From positions 1,550,001-1,614,000 of the forward strand of contig NZ_AP024898.1 of NCBI RefSeq assembly GCF_024529975.1: 64,000 nt of DNA, read 5' to 3'. Positions within the stretch are counted from its first letter, which is position 1. Every line of letters begins with the position of its first letter. The stretch comes from Vibrio quintilis (GTDB lineage Bacteria > Pseudomonadota > Gammaproteobacteria > Enterobacterales > Vibrionaceae). Shown here piece after piece: positions 42,637 to 52,165 of this stretch. The notes under the pieces were generated by a model. That model was not told where the DNA came from. It saw only the letters and a list, made by a program, of their open reading frames with translations, and ran no database searches. The position numbers and the translations under genes were made by a program.

Positions 42637-43935
42637 CTATTGAGCCAGAACACCCTGACGGCGGAGTTCATTGTTGACGGCTGTATCAATGTCTTTCAAT
42701 TGATTCATGATATCGGTTGAGCAGGAAGACAGTATTTTGTTGAAGCCATCTGAAGTGATCTGGCGAATTGGTTTCCAGTTCGGCACCGCAGGGAAATACA
42801 CGCCACCATTGGCATACTGCTCTGCGAAGGTATCCCAGTTTGCATCCTTGTAGATGGCCCGGGTATCAATATGTTGATTAACGGACAGGCGGACAATTGG
42901 CAATGAGTTTCCCTGAATACCTTCTCCCATCCCCATTTTCTGGCCTTTTTCCGAAATCAGGAATTCAAGGAATTTTTTCGAACTTTCCCGTGTGTCTTTA
43001 TTACCGGCGAGAATATAGGCAGCGGTGCCCTCAGCTAAAGAAGCATGACTCACCGGACCCGCAGGCGGGACAATCACCTCAATTTTGTCTTTACCCGGCT
43101 CATTGTAAAATGAATTTAAGTGATAAGGACCGGAACGATAAATACCGGCCTGACCCGAGTTAAATACCGGCGTTGCATCACCTGTCGTTGAAGTAATAGC
43201 GGCAGGTTGTGCGTAACCGTTACAGATCATCTTTTGTGCAAATAGCATTGCAGATTTGACTTGCGGAGTCGCCAGACTGGCTTTAAAACCCTGTGGATTT
43301 GATGTCAGAAACTTCCCGCCAGCCTGCCAGATTAAATCACTCATAAACCAGCTGGCATAACCGCGGGTGGTAGAAAGTGGCATCACATAGCCATATGTAT
43401 CCGCTTTACCACTGCCATTCGGGTCCATCTCCGTAAACGCTTTCGCCAGCTGGTATAAATCTTCCCAGGTTTTTGGCTTCTTCAACCCCAGCTTTTCCCG
43501 CCAGTCTTTGCGGACAAAGACAGCAAACGCCTGTGCAGAGAAAGGCACACCATAATATTTACCGTCATACGCACGCATCCCGTCCCAGGCAACGTCGTAA
43601 AGTGCATCCCCGCCTTTCACGGAATCTTTATCAATCGATTCCAGGATCCCCATTTCGTTCATCTGGCCCATCGAAGTCGCATCAGTGAGTACAACATCCG
43701 GCAATTTACGACTTGCAGCAGAACGCGCTAAACGGGTTTCAAAGTCAGAGTTCGCAAGAAAAAGATCCACTTTAACGCCGGTTTGTTGCGTAAATTCTTT
43801 CACCATCGCTTCAATGGTTCCCCGCTCATTATTTCCATAGCGTGCCCAAACATGGAGTGTATCTGCAGAAAACGCAGGGGCTGCAAATACAGAACTTAAG
43901 GAAAGGGAGAGGCACACAGCCAGTTTCATTCTCAT
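42637..43935 (-). CDS. Extracellular solute-binding protein (family 1)
   Basis: 432 residues with a signal peptide of about 23 residues (LAVCLSLSLSSVFAAPAFSA) and no lipobox, so it is a free periplasmic protein. The mature part has the family-1 pattern: LHVWARYGNNERGTIEAMVKEFTQQTGVKV, then YYGVPFSAQAFAVFVRKDW and FMSDLIWQAGGKF. It captures the sugar for the MalF/MalG/MalK-type importer encoded downstream. It is the first gene of the operon. Its promoter region holds the LacI-type operators at 44087 and 44190. Confidence 0.92.
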   Translation of the reverse strand: MRMKLAVCLSLSLSSVFAAPAFSADTLHVWARYGNNERGTIEAMVKEFTQQTGVKVDLFLANSDFETRLARSAASRKLPDVVLTDATSMGQMNEMGILESIDKDSVKGGDALYDVAWDGMRAYDGKYYGVPFSAQAFAVFVRKDWREKLGLKKPKTWEDLYQLAKAFTEMDPNGSGKADTYGYVMPLSTTRGYASWFMSDLIWQAGGKFLTSNPQGFKASLATPQVKSAMLFAQKMICNGYAQPAAITSTTGDATPVFNSGQAGIYRSGPYHLNSFYNEPGKDKIEVIVPPAGPVSHASLAEGTAAYILAGNKDTRESSKKFLEFLISEKGQKMGMGEGIQGNSLPIVRLSVNQHIDTRAIYKDANWDTFAEQYANGGVYFPAVPNWKPIRQITSDGFNKILSSCSTDIMNQLKDIDTAVNNELRRQGVLAQ

Positions 43936-44086
43936 AATATGTTCCTTCTTATTGTTTTATTGGCAGAAGTTGCGAACACAGACGCTTGTAGGGCACTGGT
44001 TCCTTGTGCACCGCCCTGGGCAGTGCGTCACTTGGCGAGAAATTACACTACCGGATATTTTTTAATCAATCAATTATAAATCCCGG

Positions 44087-44112
44087 AATTTAGTTAAACG
44101 TTTAACTAAATT
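44087..44112. promoter_or_regulatory. LacI-family operator, 26-bp perfect palindrome
   Basis: The sequence AATTTAGTTAAAC followed by its exact complement has the central CG typical of LacI/GalR operators. It is about 150 bp upstream of the binding-protein gene and downstream of the lacI-type gene, so the encoded repressor is the obvious candidate to bind here. Confidence 0.82.
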
Positions 44113-44188
44113 GTTAGACCCATCACGAAACCATTACATTCAGATAAATAGGAAGATAAATTGATTAAAATATAGAAATAAACCCAGA

Positions 44189-44211
44189 TAAAGTTAAACG
44201 GTTACCTTAAG
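44189..44211. promoter_or_regulatory. Second LacI-family operator, imperfect
   Basis: TAAAGTTAAACGGTTACCTTAAG shares the GTTAAACG half with the perfect operator and has a degenerate right half. About 100 bp (near ten helical turns) separates it from the first site, a spacing compatible with repressor looping. A further partial match (GATTAAACCGTTG) lies near 44232. Confidence 0.6.
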
Positions 44212-44324
44212 AAGACCCCCTGTTCCCATTTGATTAAACCGTTGTTTCATTCACTATTTGGAGAATGAGAAGAGATAAAAGATGACCGGAAAGGAAATTT
44301 CAGCAATAAAACCGCACAGCGTAA

Positions 44325-45323
44325 TCAGGAAGAGATAACTTTGGTTGATTCCCGAATCACTAACTCAGGATCAAGATCTTCTCTTTGAATCACATCCTTC
44401 CCATCAATCAGATCGAGCACTTTATGAATCGCCATTTCACCAAGTTCCTGCCCGCGGGTATCAATCGTTGTGAGAGACGGGTTCACATGCTTACTGATTG
44501 GATTGTTATCAATCCCGGCAATCGCGATATCCTGCGGAATACGGACACCAAACTGCCGGGCCTGCCCCATTAAGCCAATCGCCACCTGGTCATTACAGGC
44601 AATAATCGCATCGGCACGGTTGTTCGACAAAAGCACTTTTGAAGCAATACGCTCAGCCGATTCAACGGTTGGCGCCTCGACGGAATATTCAATAAATTCA
44701 ACATCATGCTCAGAGAAAATAGCCTGAAGTTCAGCAATCCTGACCGCATTCCAGTTGGCACCGGCATACCCGACATAAGCAATACGCTTAAATTGTTGCC
44801 CAATGAGATAATTCGCCAGAATATCGATGGTCAGCCGGACATCCATCCCCACAGAAATCACACCGGTCCGGAAAGGATGCCCGATAAATACAACCGGGAT
44901 ACGGAGTTCTGCCAGCCAGTCAATCACTTCATCAGATAAACGGCCTGATACCAGTAAACCATCAACTCTCATGGTCAGTGTTTGCAATCTCTGCTGAATT
45001 TGTTTCTGATTCTCATCGAGATCTACGACTAACAGACTATAGTTTTGTTCTAACGCGACGCGGTTCGCCCCTTTGACAACATTGGTATAGTGTGGATTAC
45101 AAATATCGAGAACCCCCAGTCCAATCGCGCCTGTTTTCCCGGTGACAACCGCCCGGGCCATGTAATTTTGTTGATACCCCAGTTGCTCAATGGCTTCACG
45201 AATTTTGGCTTCAACAGGCTCTGAGAATGATTGCTGCGCATTCATGAATTTTGAAACCGTTGCTGTCGATACGCCAGCAACTTTCGCGACATCACGAATG
45301 GTCGGCTTTCTCGGTTTTGTCAT
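44325..45323 (-). CDS. LacI-family transcriptional regulator
   Basis: About 332 residues from the ATG at 45323 (MTKPRKPTIRDVAKVAGV). A longer frame to 45407 adds residues before the helix-turn-helix that are not family-like. The DNA-binding domain is TIRDVAKVAGVSTATVSKFMN, followed by the hinge helix and a periplasmic-binding-protein-like sensor (IGLGVLDICNPHYTNVVKGA, IIACNDQVAIGLMGQARQFGV, IAIAGIDNNPISKHVNPSLTTID). It probably represses the transporter-lyase operon until an oligosaccharide product binds. The operon starts 390 bp downstream, in the same direction. Confidence 0.9.
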   Translation of the reverse strand: MTKPRKPTIRDVAKVAGVSTATVSKFMNAQQSFSEPVEAKIREAIEQLGYQQNYMARAVVTGKTGAIGLGVLDICNPHYTNVVKGANRVALEQNYSLLVVDLDENQKQIQQRLQTLTMRVDGLLVSGRLSDEVIDWLAELRIPVVFIGHPFRTGVISVGMDVRLTIDILANYLIGQQFKRIAYVGYAGANWNAVRIAELQAIFSEHDVEFIEYSVEAPTVESAERIASKVLLSNNRADAIIACNDQVAIGLMGQARQFGVRIPQDIAIAGIDNNPISKHVNPSLTTIDTRGQELGEMAIHKVLDLIDGKDVIQREDLDPELVIRESTKVISS

Positions 45324-45717
45324 GTATCCCTGCTTTCTTGTCTGTCCGGTGAACAATGAAGTATGCAATTCAACCAGTTTGTTTTCAAGAAACTGATGTT
45401 GACTCATTTCTGAAATTCACTGTTTTGTTGTCTGGCCGGATAAGACCGTTCGGCATTAGATTTATAGTCAACAAGTTCTTAGCAGGGACAGGCACCTCAT
45501 GTGCCTCATATGGAAAAAGCATTATAAATCCAGACAGTTTCAGGCGAATTGAAAAATAAACTTGTGGGGATCCTTCGCAGACCACTCAGCCTGTCAGTTG
45601 TTAAACCATGGTAAAATCAAATCTGGCAGGTTGAACGACCTCGTCAATGCCTTTTCCGTTTTTGCGCATTTTTCAGGGGCAGATGAAACAACAAACAGCT
45701 TCAGGAAGTAAATTTCA
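45324..45717. other. Intergenic region with one GGACAGGCAC unit
   Basis: At 45485-45507 GGGACAGGCACCTCATGTGCCTC is a compact member of the dispersed repeat family. Apart from this no feature is seen, except that AGGAAG precedes the start of the kinase-like gene at 45718. Confidence 0.6.
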
Positions 45718-46686
45718 ATGGACTTTGATAAAAAATTTGATCGACGGGAACCGACAACCGATTTCTCTCAGGCAAAGCTGCAACGATTATTGTGTCGTTC
45801 AGGCTACGAACCCGCTGGATGCATAAAAAAACTATCAGGCGGATACAGCAACCTGAACTATATCTTTGAATCAAAAGGGACAAAGTGGATTTTGAGGCTG
45901 TCAGGAAAATCAGTTCGCGAATTTCTCGGAGAATTATCCGTGCTTGAGCAAGTTGAGACCATCCTGCCTGTACCACGGGTATTGCAGTTTGAAACCGATG
46001 CGCCGGAAGTGAACCGACACATCGCTATCATGAGTTTTGTTGAGGGCGTCCCGCTGAGCCAGACAGAAGATGATCTGCCCGCGGCTGCGATTGAATCAAT
46101 TGCCCGTTCTTTGGGATACTGGATGGCTAAAATGCATCAAATCTCTTTTCATACCTCAGGCTTCTTTGGATCCGGCGGCGAGATTGTGGAAACCTTTACG
46201 CCTTTTCAGGAAAAGACTTATCACTATTACCAACATCTCCTCTCAGAACCATTGCTGGCAAAGCGACTCGGCTCTGAGATGTTGGAAAAATTAACCAGGT
46301 ATATAGCGATCAACCGGTCCTTACTTGAGTCACTGCCCGCTGTGATGAACCTGACCCACTCTGATTTCAATCAGAAAAATCTGTTGGTTGAGAACAAATC
46401 CGGACATTGGCAGATAGCAGCTATCCTCGACTGGGAATTCGCTTTTTCCGGATCACCAATGATCGATTTCGGCAATTTCTTTCGATACGACACCGAACTC
46501 TCTCCCCACTACGAGCAACCACTGGTTGAGGCGTATCTGGCAAATGGCGGAGTGTTGGATCACAACTGGAAAGCACAGGGCAAATACCTCGATCTGCTCT
46601 CAATGATGCAGTTTCTCACCCGCGAAGGCGACTATCCGCGAACGTTTGCGACAGCACGTAAGGTGATTGAAAATATAGTGGGATGA
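45718..46686 (+). CDS. Aminoglycoside-phosphotransferase-fold kinase
   Basis: 322 residues. The protein-kinase-like APH fold is shown by LSGGYSNLNYIFESKGTKWILRL (ATP loop and Lys) near residue 40, the catalytic loop LTHSDFNQKNLLVE near 215 (HxDxxxxN) and ILDWEFAFSGSPMIDFGNFF near 240 with the metal-binding Asp. It lacks features of a specific resistance enzyme, so a small-molecule kinase (choline, homoserine or sugar-like) is as likely. AGGAAG precedes the ATG by 8 nt. It is a single gene convergent with guaC. Confidence 0.88.
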   Translation: MDFDKKFDRREPTTDFSQAKLQRLLCRSGYEPAGCIKKLSGGYSNLNYIFESKGTKWILRLSGKSVREFLGELSVLEQVETILPVPRVLQFETDAPEVNRHIAIMSFVEGVPLSQTEDDLPAAAIESIARSLGYWMAKMHQISFHTSGFFGSGGEIVETFTPFQEKTYHYYQHLLSEPLLAKRLGSEMLEKLTRYIAINRSLLESLPAVMNLTHSDFNQKNLLVENKSGHWQIAAILDWEFAFSGSPMIDFGNFFRYDTELSPHYEQPLVEAYLANGGVLDHNWKAQGKYLDLLSMMQFLTREGDYPRTFATARKVIENIVG

Positions 46687-46723
46687 TGAGCGGAAACCAT
46701 CAAGATGAAACCTGAATACACAA

Positions 46724-46747
46724 AGCCAAAACCCGAAGGTTTTAGCT
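46724..46747. terminator. Terminator-like hairpin between the kinase gene and guaC
   Basis: AGCCAAAACC-CGAA-GGTTTTAGCT forms a 10-bp stem with one G.T-type mismatch and a tetraloop. It lies between two convergent genes and may serve either. No long T-run is present beyond the arm itself. Confidence 0.6.
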
Positions 46748-46783
46748 TATGCATTACAGGCTGAAAGAACTGATTTTCAAAAA

Positions 46784-47827
46784 CTACTCTTTCCCGAACA
46801 CCTGGTTTTCCTGTTCTTCCACCCGGATGAAAGTCGTCCTTTTCGTCAGCTCTTTTAACTGTGCGGCACCGACGTAAGTGCAGGTGCTCCTGACACCCCC
46901 CAGAATATCCTGAATGGTATCGTCAACACTACCGCGATAGGGCAGCAGCACGGTTTTGCCTTCTGCGGCACGGTATTTCGCGACGCCGCCGGAGTGCTTA
47001 TCCATCGCAGATTTTGATGACATGCCGTAAAACTTCACGTAGCTTTCATCATTTTCAACCACAATTTCACCGCCGGATTCTTTGTGTCCGGCCAGCATGC
47101 CACCCAGCATGACAAAATCAGCACCGCCGCCGAATGCTTTGGAAACATCACCGGGGCAGGTACAGCCACCGTCACCAATAATCCGGCCACCGAGACCATG
47201 AGCAGCATCCGCACACTCGATAATCGCAGAAAGCTGCGGATAACCAACACCAGTTTTCACCCGCGTGGTACAGACAGAACCCGGCCCGATCCCGACTTTC
47301 ACAATATCAGCACCGGCCAGAATCAGCTCTTCGGTCATATCACCGGTGACAACATTACCGGCAATAATCACTTTGTCCGGCAGACTTTGGCGGACCTTCT
47401 CCACAAATTCCACCAGATGCTCAGAATACCCGTTCGCAATATCAATACAGACGAACATCAACGCTTCATTCAAGGCCAGAATCTGATGCATTTTTTCAAA
47501 ATCAGCATCTGATGTACCGGTTGACACCATCAAATGGTTCAACACTTTTTCATCCGCTGCTGCAACAAATGCAGACCATTCATCCACAGAATAGTGTTTA
47601 TGGATCGCCGTTAAAACATCGTGCTCAGCAAGTGCTGTGGCCATTTCAAAGCTGCCCACCGAATCCATATTCGCGGCAATCACCGGCACCCCACACCATT
47701 GACGCCCACTATACTTAAATGTAAACTCGCGGGTTAAATTTACTTGGGAGCGGCTTTTTAAAGTTGAACGTTTCGGGCGAAACAGGACATCTTTAAAACC
47801 TAACTTAAGTTCTTGTTCGATACGCAT
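46784..47827 (-). CDS. guaC: GMP reductase
   Basis: 347 residues. It converts GMP to IMP with NADPH, returning guanine nucleotides to the purine pool. It begins [29 protein letters not shown] and shows the IMPDH/GMPR core: [38 protein letters not shown] with the catalytic Cys, [30 protein letters not shown]. The C-terminal [23 protein letters not shown] is typical of GMP reductase rather than IMP dehydrogenase, and no CBS domains are present. It is a single gene with AAGGAATATAGATA ahead of the ATG and a structured leader upstream. Confidence 0.95.
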   Translation of the reverse strand: MRIEQELKLGFKDVLFRPKRSTLKSRSQVNLTREFTFKYSGRQWCGVPVIAANMDSVGSFEMATALAEHDVLTAIHKHYSVDEWSAFVAAADEKVLNHLMVSTGTSDADFEKMHQILALNEALMFVCIDIANGYSEHLVEFVEKVRQSLPDKVIIAGNVVTGDMTEELILAGADIVKVGIGPGSVCTTRVKTGVGYPQLSAIIECADAAHGLGGRIIGDGGCTCPGDVSKAFGGGADFVMLGGMLAGHKESGGEIVVENDESYVKFYGMSSKSAMDKHSGGVAKYRAAEGKTVLLPYRGSVDDTIQDILGGVRSTCTYVGAAQLKELTKRTTFIRVEEQENQVFGKE

Positions 47828-47870
47828 TATCTATATTCCTTGTTGATTCACCTTGTGTCTCAATCGATGC

Positions 47871-47960
47871 AATGCTGAAAATTATGTTGGCAGACACCTT
47901 TTCAGCGATATCGGACACAAAAAAACCGGAGCGTTGGCAGACGCTCCGGTTTTCAGCATT
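47871..47960 (-). promoter_or_regulatory. Structured leader of guaC with terminator hairpin
   Basis: On the minus strand AAAACCGGAGCGT-CTGCCA-ACGCTCCGGTTTT (47953-47922) is a 13-bp hairpin followed by TTT, a good terminator, placed about 95 nt upstream of guaC. It is flanked by an 11-nt inverted repeat, AATGCTGAAAA (47960-47950) with TTTTCAGCATT (47881-47871), which shares bases with the hairpin and could pair instead. Also GCTGAAAA and GTCTGCCAAC each occur twice. This may be an attenuator or the end of an upstream small RNA. Confidence 0.65.
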
Positions 47961-48247
47961 ATAGGTTTTGTTTTACTTTCTACAAGACTGATAATTTCAT
48001 TTTTTTTATGCTACTATTTCGCGAAGCTGTATATCTGAATTAACAGGTTACAAAGAAACCCTTCATCATTATTACAATCGCTGTTCAGCCCTCAATATAA
48101 GCCTTAACACATATCAGATCTGTTCCCCAGAATCTGATGAAAAACATATCTCAATGGTTCAATTTTAAACAAAATTTGCTACAGTTAGGGAACGTCTGTT
48201 TGTCCGGAATACCCGGTAATTATCAGGCAAACGTCATGGAGGAAAGG

Positions 48248-48820
48248 ATGGCATTCCCGTCGCTATGGTTCAAAACAATCATGCTTTTGCTGCTGGCATT
48301 ACCATTTCAGGTGCTTGCGGCGGATCAGCATCATTTTTACCGTAGCTCAGGTATTGCAAAAATCGGAAATCAATCAAGTACTTTTGACGAAACATGGGTC
48401 ACGCAAATCGGGTTCAACTATGCGCTCAGCTCAGCTATCAAGCTGGATATTGGTTACTCTGAAAGCCCTTCTTTTCAGGATTTCTCCTTGTTTTCCCAGC
48501 CACAACTACTCAATCAGCCCAAACTGACCTATAAAGGTATTTTTGGTGGTGCGAAAGTACAACATACCCTGTTTGATAATACATCGATCTACGCCAAAGG
48601 CGGCGTGGCCATTAACAAGTTTGATGAGTCCTTATCTAATGCTTCATCTGCTCCTGAAGCTGATTCGAGTGAAATCTCACCTTACTTCAGTATCGGAGCC
48701 AGTATCCCGGCCACAAATCTGATCAATCTGGATTTAAATGTTGAGATTTCGTATCAGGATCCGGAACTGAAATCAAATGTGAATCCAATCTTTCTTCTGG
48801 GCGCACAATACCGCTTCTGA
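48248..48820 (+). CDS. Outer-membrane beta-barrel protein
   Basis: 190 residues from the ATG at 48248, directly behind GGAGGAAAGG. Longer frames from 48137 lack such a site. A signal peptide (FKTIMLLLLALPFQVLAA) is followed by alternating amphipathic strands (FYRSSGIAKIG, WVTQIGFNYALSSAIKLDIGY, YKGIFGGAKVQHTLF, IYAKGGVAI, ISPYFSIGASI, LNVEISYQ), and the chain ends in an aromatic residue (LLGAQYRF), the outer-membrane insertion signal. This fits a small eight-strand barrel of the OmpA/OmpX size class. Function is not assigned. Confidence 0.82.
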   Translation: MAFPSLWFKTIMLLLLALPFQVLAADQHHFYRSSGIAKIGNQSSTFDETWVTQIGFNYALSSAIKLDIGYSESPSFQDFSLFSQPQLLNQPKLTYKGIFGGAKVQHTLFDNTSIYAKGGVAINKFDESLSNASSAPEADSSEISPYFSIGASIPATNLINLDLNVEISYQDPELKSNVNPIFLLGAQYRF

Positions 48821-48841
48821 TGCCCTTTTTTCAGTTCACCA

Positions 48842-50314
48842 TTAATTCACCAGATGGCGTAAATGAGGTAACAAATCGCTGGCCAGCAATCCCCGCTCTC
48901 CAAATGCTTTTGCGTTTTGGTCCGCAGCCATACTATGCGTTTGAACGCCAAGCCTTGCAGCTTGAGACAAATCGATTCCCTGCGCAATAAATGAGGTGAT
49001 CACTCCAGTCAGTACATCCCCCATGCCTGCGCTTGCCATCCCCGGATTCCCAGCCAGACACACATAGGTGTTTTGTCCGTCACAAACTAACGACCCGGCG
49101 CCTTTTAATACGATTACACCGCCATAACGAGCCTGAAGCGCTTTGATTGCGGCATAACGATCCGCCTCAATCTCTGCAACGGTGGACTGAAGTAAACAGG
49201 CAGCTTCAGCCGGATGCGGTGTAATTACCCGGTTATCATCCTGATTGGGCTGCTGCATCAGAAAATAGAGTGCATCAGCATCAACGACCTTGGGTTTATC
49301 CGAAGACGCAACGGTCGAATAGATGCGGTAGGCTTTTTCATCCCTGCCAAGACCCGGACCAATCGCAAGAACATCACTCCACTGCATTCGTTTTTCAACA
49401 AATTCTGCAGAATCCCAGCAGGCACTCATGACTTCAGGCGTACTGACCAATAAAGGTGTCACATTGTACGCATGGCAAAGAACCGACGTCATCCCCGTCC
49501 CGCACTTTGCTGTCGCCATCGCAGCCAGAAGAATGGCCCCGCCCATGCCTTCATTCCCGCCAAACAGTAATGCTTTACCATGAGAGCCTTTATGAGATGA
49601 CGCTTCTCTTTTTGGTAATACATGTCCGGAAGATTTGATCTGAATTGCATGAACACTCGGGCAATTCATATGATCAAATGCATCTTCAACACCAAGCCCG
49701 GCAAAATGCAATTCTCCCACATAATCTCTTGCTTTCCCGGTGACCAGCCCCTGTTTCAGCCCGATAAAACTCACTGTATGTTCGGCTTTCACCGCACCGC
49801 CAAGCACACTGCCGGTATCACCACACAACCCTGATGGAATATCAACAGCGATCACGGGCTTCAAACTTCGATTCAGCGCCTCAATCAGAGACAAAGTACT
49901 CATTCTCACCGGCCCCTTTAATCCTGTTCCCAGTAGTGCATCAATAATGACATCCACACTCTCCGGCACCTGATCATCAGGTTTTGAGACTTCTCCACCG
50001 TGGCTTCGCCAATGTTCGTAAGCCACCCGGGCATCCCCGGTTAAAGAATCAGGTCCACCGGTTTGCCATACCGTAACGTATATACCGACTGATTTAGCAA
50101 GACTGGCTACTATGTAGCCATCACCGCCGTTATTTCCTGAACCACAACAAATCAGCCAGTGTTCTGAACTGGGATACTGCGCCATTCCTATCGCAAAAAC
50201 AGCCTGCCCTGCCCGTTCCATCAGGCTGTACATTTTCAGCCCTTTTGCATCAGCAGCGTGCTGCTCTCCTTCTCTGACTTGTTGGGTTGAGTAAAAAACA
50301 TTGGTCATCGCCAT
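48842..50314 (-). CDS. nnr: Bifunctional NAD(P)H-hydrate epimerase/dehydratase
   Basis: About 490 residues. It repairs hydrated NADH and NADPH. Residues 1-215 are the YjeF N-terminal epimerase domain (MERAGQAVFAIGM, CCGSGNNGGDGYIVASLAK, VIIDALLGTGLKGPVR). Residues 230-490 are the ribokinase-like ADP-dependent dehydratase (LLFGGNEGMGGAILLAA, IGPGLGRDEK, VITPHPAEAACLLQ, GNPGMASAGMGDVLTGVI). Length and order are normal. The start is the ATG at 50314 with AAGAG upstream, and a TTG six bases earlier is possible. Here it stands alone rather than next to tsaE. Confidence 0.93.
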   Translation of the reverse strand: MAMTNVFYSTQQVREGEQHAADAKGLKMYSLMERAGQAVFAIGMAQYPSSEHWLICCGSGNNGGDGYIVASLAKSVGIYVTVWQTGGPDSLTGDARVAYEHWRSHGGEVSKPDDQVPESVDVIIDALLGTGLKGPVRMSTLSLIEALNRSLKPVIAVDIPSGLCGDTGSVLGGAVKAEHTVSFIGLKQGLVTGKARDYVGELHFAGLGVEDAFDHMNCPSVHAIQIKSSGHVLPKREASSHKGSHGKALLFGGNEGMGGAILLAAMATAKCGTGMTSVLCHAYNVTPLLVSTPEVMSACWDSAEFVEKRMQWSDVLAIGPGLGRDEKAYRIYSTVASSDKPKVVDADALYFLMQQPNQDDNRVITPHPAEAACLLQSTVAEIEADRYAAIKALQARYGGVIVLKGAGSLVCDGQNTYVCLAGNPGMASAGMGDVLTGVITSFIAQGIDLSQAARLGVQTHSMAADQNAKAFGERGLLASDLLPHLRHLVN

Positions 50315-50391
50315 AGACAAATACTCTTATAAAATATTTTTGTAAGCCACAGATGGACTGAAATCAGATCCGACGCTCCGGAGGTTACCGG

Positions 50392-50832
50392 CTACGCTTT
50401 GTGATTATCGGCCACCAAAGCTTCTGCAGTCGCATCCTGAATTGACAGGAAAATCGATTTGATATCACCTGTCGGGGTTCTCATCGGATTTAATGTGACA
50501 TTCTGATACATAAAATCAGCCTGTTGAGTCACAGGCCTGACATTCCGGCACTTGAATAAATAAGGCCGCTGACGCCAGGTAATAAAACTCCGGCATCCCA
50601 GGTTATAAACCGGCTTCGTTTTGACCTCAAACCAGGCCCGGGGAATTTCAGGAAACAACTCAAATAAAGACAAACCAATCGCATCATGTGATTGCCTGCC
50701 ACTGTGGTGAGTCATAAATCCGTTCCACAACTGCACCTTGTATTCTTTATCAATCACAATTAAACCAAGGTCAATATTCTGTACCATATCAACCATCCAG
50801 TGAAATTGCTCAAACTCTGCGGGAAGACTCAT
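50392..50832 (-). CDS. PAS-domain sensor protein
   Basis: 146 residues covering one PAS domain (IDLGLIVIDKEYKVQLWNGFMTHHSG, then DAIGLSLFELFPEI, and DFMYQNVTLNPMRTPTGDIKSIFLSIQDAT). There is no output domain, so it probably signals by binding a partner. It begins 3 nt after the CheC-type response regulator gene, which makes that protein the likely partner. The bound ligand is unknown. Confidence 0.85.
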   Translation of the reverse strand: MSLPAEFEQFHWMVDMVQNIDLGLIVIDKEYKVQLWNGFMTHHSGRQSHDAIGLSLFELFPEIPRAWFEVKTKPVYNLGCRSFITWRQRPYLFKCRNVRPVTQQADFMYQNVTLNPMRTPTGDIKSIFLSIQDATAEALVADNHKA

Positions 50833-50835
50833 AAC

Positions 50836-51843
50836 TTAAAATTCCTCCTCCATTAAATAAGCCAGCTTATTATCCAGAATCGGTAACGACTCATCGACAA
50901 ACATAAAGAGCAAATCACACCGGATTGATGTGTTTTCAATGTTATAACTGACTTCAAAAGTCATGGTTTTATCGAATGAACCCGCCGTTGACTCAATGAC
51001 CGACTCAATTGGAATATGCTGCCCAAGTAATACCGGCGGACTCTGGAAAAAACGAACTTCAGCCTGTTCTCCAAGGCCATTTAAAAACGCACCGACCAAA
51101 AGGTTAGACACATCAATCAACAACTCGATTTCTTTCAGATCTTCATTTTCAACCGGGACTTTCATCAGCTGTTTCATATCCGAAACACTGGAGTCACTGA
51201 GCAAAACTAATGCTTCACCCGCAATACCTTCACCACTGAATCCCTGACAAACACCGGAAACCTGATCATTTTCAGCCAGTTCTTTTAATGCCATATGTAA
51301 TTCAGTGACTTCAAAAATATTCACATTAGGCAAAGGTAATTCCACAAATACATCAAAGTGACGGGCCAGTACATCCGCTGCACGGCCAATTGCAATATTT
51401 GCCACTTCCATATAAATGTCGCGCCGCTTCAGGACAGGCAACTCAAAAGATACAGGTGTCACAACCTGTGGTTTGACCGGCGCCTCTATCAAAGACTTCA
51501 GAACTTCTTTTAAAACATCCGCAGCAATCGGCTTTTGAATAAAATCTTTCGCACCCAGTTCAGAAACCCGCTCTTTCGCCTTCGGTTGTATATCACCTGA
51601 GACAACAATCACAGGCGTCGGATAACCAGCCTGTTTCATCGCTTCCAGCGTGCCAAATCCGTCAAGTTCCGGCATCGTCAGATCAAGAAACATCAAATCA
51701 AACTGATTTTCTTTCAATCTGTCCAGCGCATCTAAGCCATGCACGGCAAAAGTAACCCCGGCATTTAACGAGGCCGGTAATGATCTTGCTATCTGCTTTC
51801 TCGCCAGAGCTGAATCATCACAAATCAAAACTGAGAAGGACAT
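50836..51843 (-). CDS. Response regulator with CheC/CheX-like phosphatase domain
   Basis: 335 residues. Residues 1-120 form a receiver domain with DD at 9-10, the phospho-acceptor Asp in LMFLDLTMPELDG and the Lys in FIQKPIAADVL. The C-terminal 200 residues look like CheC/CheX proteins that dephosphorylate CheY (LLIDVSNLLVGAFLNGLGEQ with the E/N pair, VANIAIGRAADVLARHFDVFVELPLP as the first repeat). It would work in a chemotaxis-like phosphorelay with the PAS protein encoded directly downstream. The two genes are cotranscribed. Confidence 0.85.
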   Translation of the reverse strand: MSFSVLICDDSALARKQIARSLPASLNAGVTFAVHGLDALDRLKENQFDLMFLDLTMPELDGFGTLEAMKQAGYPTPVIVVSGDIQPKAKERVSELGAKDFIQKPIAADVLKEVLKSLIEAPVKPQVVTPVSFELPVLKRRDIYMEVANIAIGRAADVLARHFDVFVELPLPNVNIFEVTELHMALKELAENDQVSGVCQGFSGEGIAGEALVLLSDSSVSDMKQLMKVPVENEDLKEIELLIDVSNLLVGAFLNGLGEQAEVRFFQSPPVLLGQHIPIESVIESTAGSFDKTMTFEVSYNIENTSIRCDLLFMFVDESLPILDNKLAYLMEEEF

Positions 51844-52165
51844 AATTTCGCCTTAATTCATAACCAGTTAAGTTCATTGTATACAGAAAATGAGAGACCC
51901 ACCAAAAAACAGAGAATCCAGAGCCCAAAATATTTAAGTTGAACAGAAAAACGGTCGTAAATGCACGCCAGATAATAAAAACAGAAGGCTGATTCGCCGG
52001 ATATGTCAGTAACAAAGCGGGGGTTATACAATTGATAAATCAGTCATTTTCAGAGATATAGCTCAAAAAAAGCAGGTAAAAAATGTAACAAATGATTATT
52101 CTTCTCATATTTTTTTGAGCAAAGGACAAGTTTATTCTTAATCTTCCCGAAAAATAAATATTTAA
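51844..52165. other. Intergenic stretch upstream of the cold-shock gene
   Basis: No gene is seen. It is an AT-rich region between the divergent response regulator and cold-shock genes and must hold the promoter of the former. Confidence 0.4.

Noticed and set aside
45718..46686. Aminoglycoside resistance gene
   Set aside because: The fold is APH-like, but the neighbourhood has no resistance or mobile context and many small-molecule kinases share these motifs.
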